In this document: positions 62,425-64,000 of the stretch, piece by piece
Numbering within the stretch: the first letter of the stretch is position 1
Layout: each line of letters opens with the position of its first letter
NCBI GenBank assembly: GCA_964609155.1
Contig: CAZSRF010000001.1
Location: 1-64,000 of the forward strand
Length of the DNA: 64,000 bases
DNA from: JAGOUU01 sp964609155
Lineage (GTDB): Bacteria; Pseudomonadota; Gammaproteobacteria; JAGOUU01
Direction of reading: 5' to 3'
Notes under the pieces: model-generated
What the model saw: the letters and a program-made list of their open reading frames with translations, nothing else
Databases searched by the model: none
Told to the model about the DNA's origin: nothing
Translations under genes and position numbers: made by a program

Positions 62425-64000
62425 TCAAACAATAACCAATATTTCTGCTCCCAACTCAACTTGTTCCCCTTGCTTAAATATTATAGCTTGCACTTCTCCT
62501 GCTTGTTTTGCGTATACTGTATGCTCCATTTTCATGGCTTCCAAAATAACTAAAGGGTCTCCGGGCTGAACTTTCGCACCAACAGAAACATTAATGTTTA
62601 ATATTGTACCCGGCATAGGAGCAACAATTACATTAGTAGCAGTTTCACCACTACCTTCTCCATTTGAGTATACATGATCATTTATATAAGAAAATACCCT
62701 TTGATTACAATTATTAATGTCAAATACATAAATACTATGATTAATCTTAACAACTCGACTTTTAATTAACCGTTGTATACCATTACAACTATAGCTTATA
62801 TCGTAATATTTATGCTTATTGTGTATTTTAAGCGCCGTACAAATATAATTATTAGTAGAGTCATCATCTTTAACAAGCGCATTAAAAGCCTGCTTAACCC
62901 CTGTTGTTTCTAAAACAACTGTATCATTTTTATTGAAAATATATTCTCTAGATTTAACACTGTTAACTCTAAAGTTTTGAACATTATTCCATGGGTCATT
63001 AGTAAAATTGGTAAAATTAGGATAAGCAAAATTTTTTGTTGATTTAAAATTTTCACAAAAATTTCTGTAAATAGCCGCACTTAAAAGATATATAGGATAC
63101 TCAATCAGACTATCCTGTATCAAATCAGCATAATATTTCTTAATAAAATCCGTTGATACCATACCCTGTCTAAAAGACTGATGATTAACGCAAGCAAACA
63201 AAAATTTTAAATTTGTATTAATTCCAGTTATGAAAACATTTCGCAAAGTATAGATCAAATTATCTATCGCCTTTTCTCGAGTTTCTCCCCAGACAATGAC
63301 TTTTGCCAGCATAGGATCATAATGAATACTGATCTCATCATTAATTTGAATACCACTATCTATTCTCGAAATACCATTTATTACATCATTACTTTCAGGA
63401 TAATTTAAATAAGAAATCTTGCCAGTTGAGGGTAAGAAATTATTATCAACATCCTCTGCGTATAAACGAGCTTCGATTGCATGCCCATTAAACTTTAACT
63501 CATTTTGATTAAAAGGTAATTTTAAACCATTTGCAACTGCTATTTGAAGTTCGACTAGATCAAGCCCTGTTATCAACTCTGTTACTGGATGTTCTACTTG
63601 TAAACGAGTGTTCATCTCCATAAAATAGAACTTACCAGTATCAGTATCTAACAAAAACTCTATAGTACCTGCACCAATGTAATCGACAGCCTGACCAGCT
63701 GTTAATGCCTGTTCCCCTAATTCCTGACGTAGTTGAACAGATAACGATGGCGCGGGGGCTTCTTCAATAACTTTTTGGTATCTTCTTTGCAAAGAGCAAT
63801 CACGTTCAAATAAATAAACGCCATGGCCAAATTTATCAAATAAAATTTGTACTTCAATATGCCTTGGATCAATTAAGTATTTTTCCAAAATAATATGATC
63901 ATTAGCAAAGCTTTTAAACGCTTCTCGTTTAGCTGCAGCCACTTCTGTTAATAATGTTTTACCCTCATGCACTATACGCATGCCTTTGCCACCACCACCT
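62425..64000 (-). CDS. mccA: Methylcrotonoyl-CoA carboxylase alpha (biotin) subunit, 5' end cut by window
   Basis: The frame is open to the window edge, which lies inside the ATP-grasp Gly loop (GGGGKGMRI), so about 160 N-terminal residues are missing. Visible are RDCSLQRRYQKVIEEAPAPS, EMNTRLQVEHPVTELITGLD, ARLYAEDVDNNFLP and a C-terminal biotinyl domain with EAMKMEHTV (Lys acceptor 34 residues from the end). Propionyl- or other acyl-CoA carboxylases look similar. HMG-CoA lyase and acetoacetyl-CoA synthetase nearby favour the leucine pathway. Confidence 0.85.
   Translation of the reverse strand, partial: GGGGKGMRIVHEGKTLLTEVAAAKREAFKSFANDHIILEKYLIDPRHIEVQILFDKFGHGVYLFERDCSLQRRYQKVIEEAPAPSLSVQLRQELGEQALTAGQAVDYIGAGTIEFLLDTDTGKFYFMEMNTRLQVEHPVTELITGLDLVELQIAVANGLKLPFNQNELKFNGHAIEARLYAEDVDNNFLPSTGKISYLNYPESNDVINGISRIDSGIQINDEISIHYDPMLAKVIVWGETREKAIDNLIYTLRNVFITGINTNLKFLFACVNHQSFRQGMVSTDFIKKYYADLIQDSLIEYPIYLLSAAIYRNFCENFKSTKNFAYPNFTNFTNDPWNNVQNFRVNSVKSREYIFNKNDTVVLETTGVKQAFNALVKDDDSTNNYICTALKIHNKHKYYDISYSCNGIQRLIKSRVVKINHSIYVFDINNCNQRVFSYINDHVYSNGEGSGETATNVIVAPMPGTILNINVSVGAKVQPGDPLVILEAMKMEHTVYAKQAGEVQAIIFKQGEQVELGAEILVIV

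Noticed and set aside
1..64000. CRISPR array or rRNA operon
   Set aside because: No regularly spaced repeats of 24-40 bp with unique spacers and no rRNA-like stretches were seen.

Overview
The window is about 64 kb of AT-rich DNA from a gammaproteobacterium. The main evidence is gene order: rpsU-yqeY-dnaG-rpoD with tsaD divergent upstream, plsY convergent, and a CAT-anticodon (Ile2-like) tRNA downstream; gpsA-secB-rhodanese, then gpmI-envC-ctpA; 6S RNA before the 5-FTHF cyclo-ligase gene; zapA with its TIGR02449-type partner. Low GC, many orphan secreted or low-complexity proteins and scattered broken mobile genes suggest a host-associated (Legionella/Coxiella-like) lineage. The family cannot be fixed from the sequence alone.

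Layout. 1-8.8 kb: two orphan genes (one derived from a serine recombinase), lepB, acetoacetyl-CoA synthetase, a large IucA/IucC-like protein and HMG-CoA lyase. 8.9-10.1 kb: a polyproline/acidic-repeat protein. 10.2-16.8 kb: tRNA and the macromolecular-synthesis operon. 16.9-20.7 kb: MFS transporter, Sel1-repeat protein, secreted EEP nuclease. 20.7-24.7 kb: two-subunit pyruvate carboxylase and zapA. 24.8-28.5 kb: a small protein ending in a CaaX-like motif, a DUF4143 ATPase, an Asp-box protein and a repeat-rich intergenic stretch. 28.5-34.4 kb: DEAD-box helicase with a repetitive tail, 6S RNA, ygfA, DUF4124 and NUDIX genes, tRNA-Lys, a candidate small ORF with a strong terminator, trmL. 35-48 kb: housekeeping genes. 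48.0-57.4 kb: an accessory island next to tRNA-Phe, holding a dead transglycosylase toxin with an intact periplasmic partner, acetyltransferase debris, truncated IS5 and IS630 elements, an AlbA_2 ATPase with a decayed tail, a replication-protein remnant and several orphan secreted or membrane proteins. 57.4-64 kb: psd, an orphan TpsB transporter, photolyase, a helical-repeat protein and the biotin subunit of methylcrotonyl-CoA carboxylase, cut by the window edge.

How the genes work together. Methylcrotonyl-CoA carboxylase, HMG-CoA lyase and acetoacetyl-CoA synthetase are steps of leucine catabolism to acetyl-CoA/acetoacetyl-CoA; pyruvate carboxylase supplies oxaloacetate. This fits an organism living on amino acids. 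No CRISPR array, rRNA operon or intact prophage is visible. The strongest leads are the broken toxin with retained putative immunity protein, the CaaX-ending protein, the small ORF with a 22-bp perfect terminator, and several candidate host-interaction proteins.
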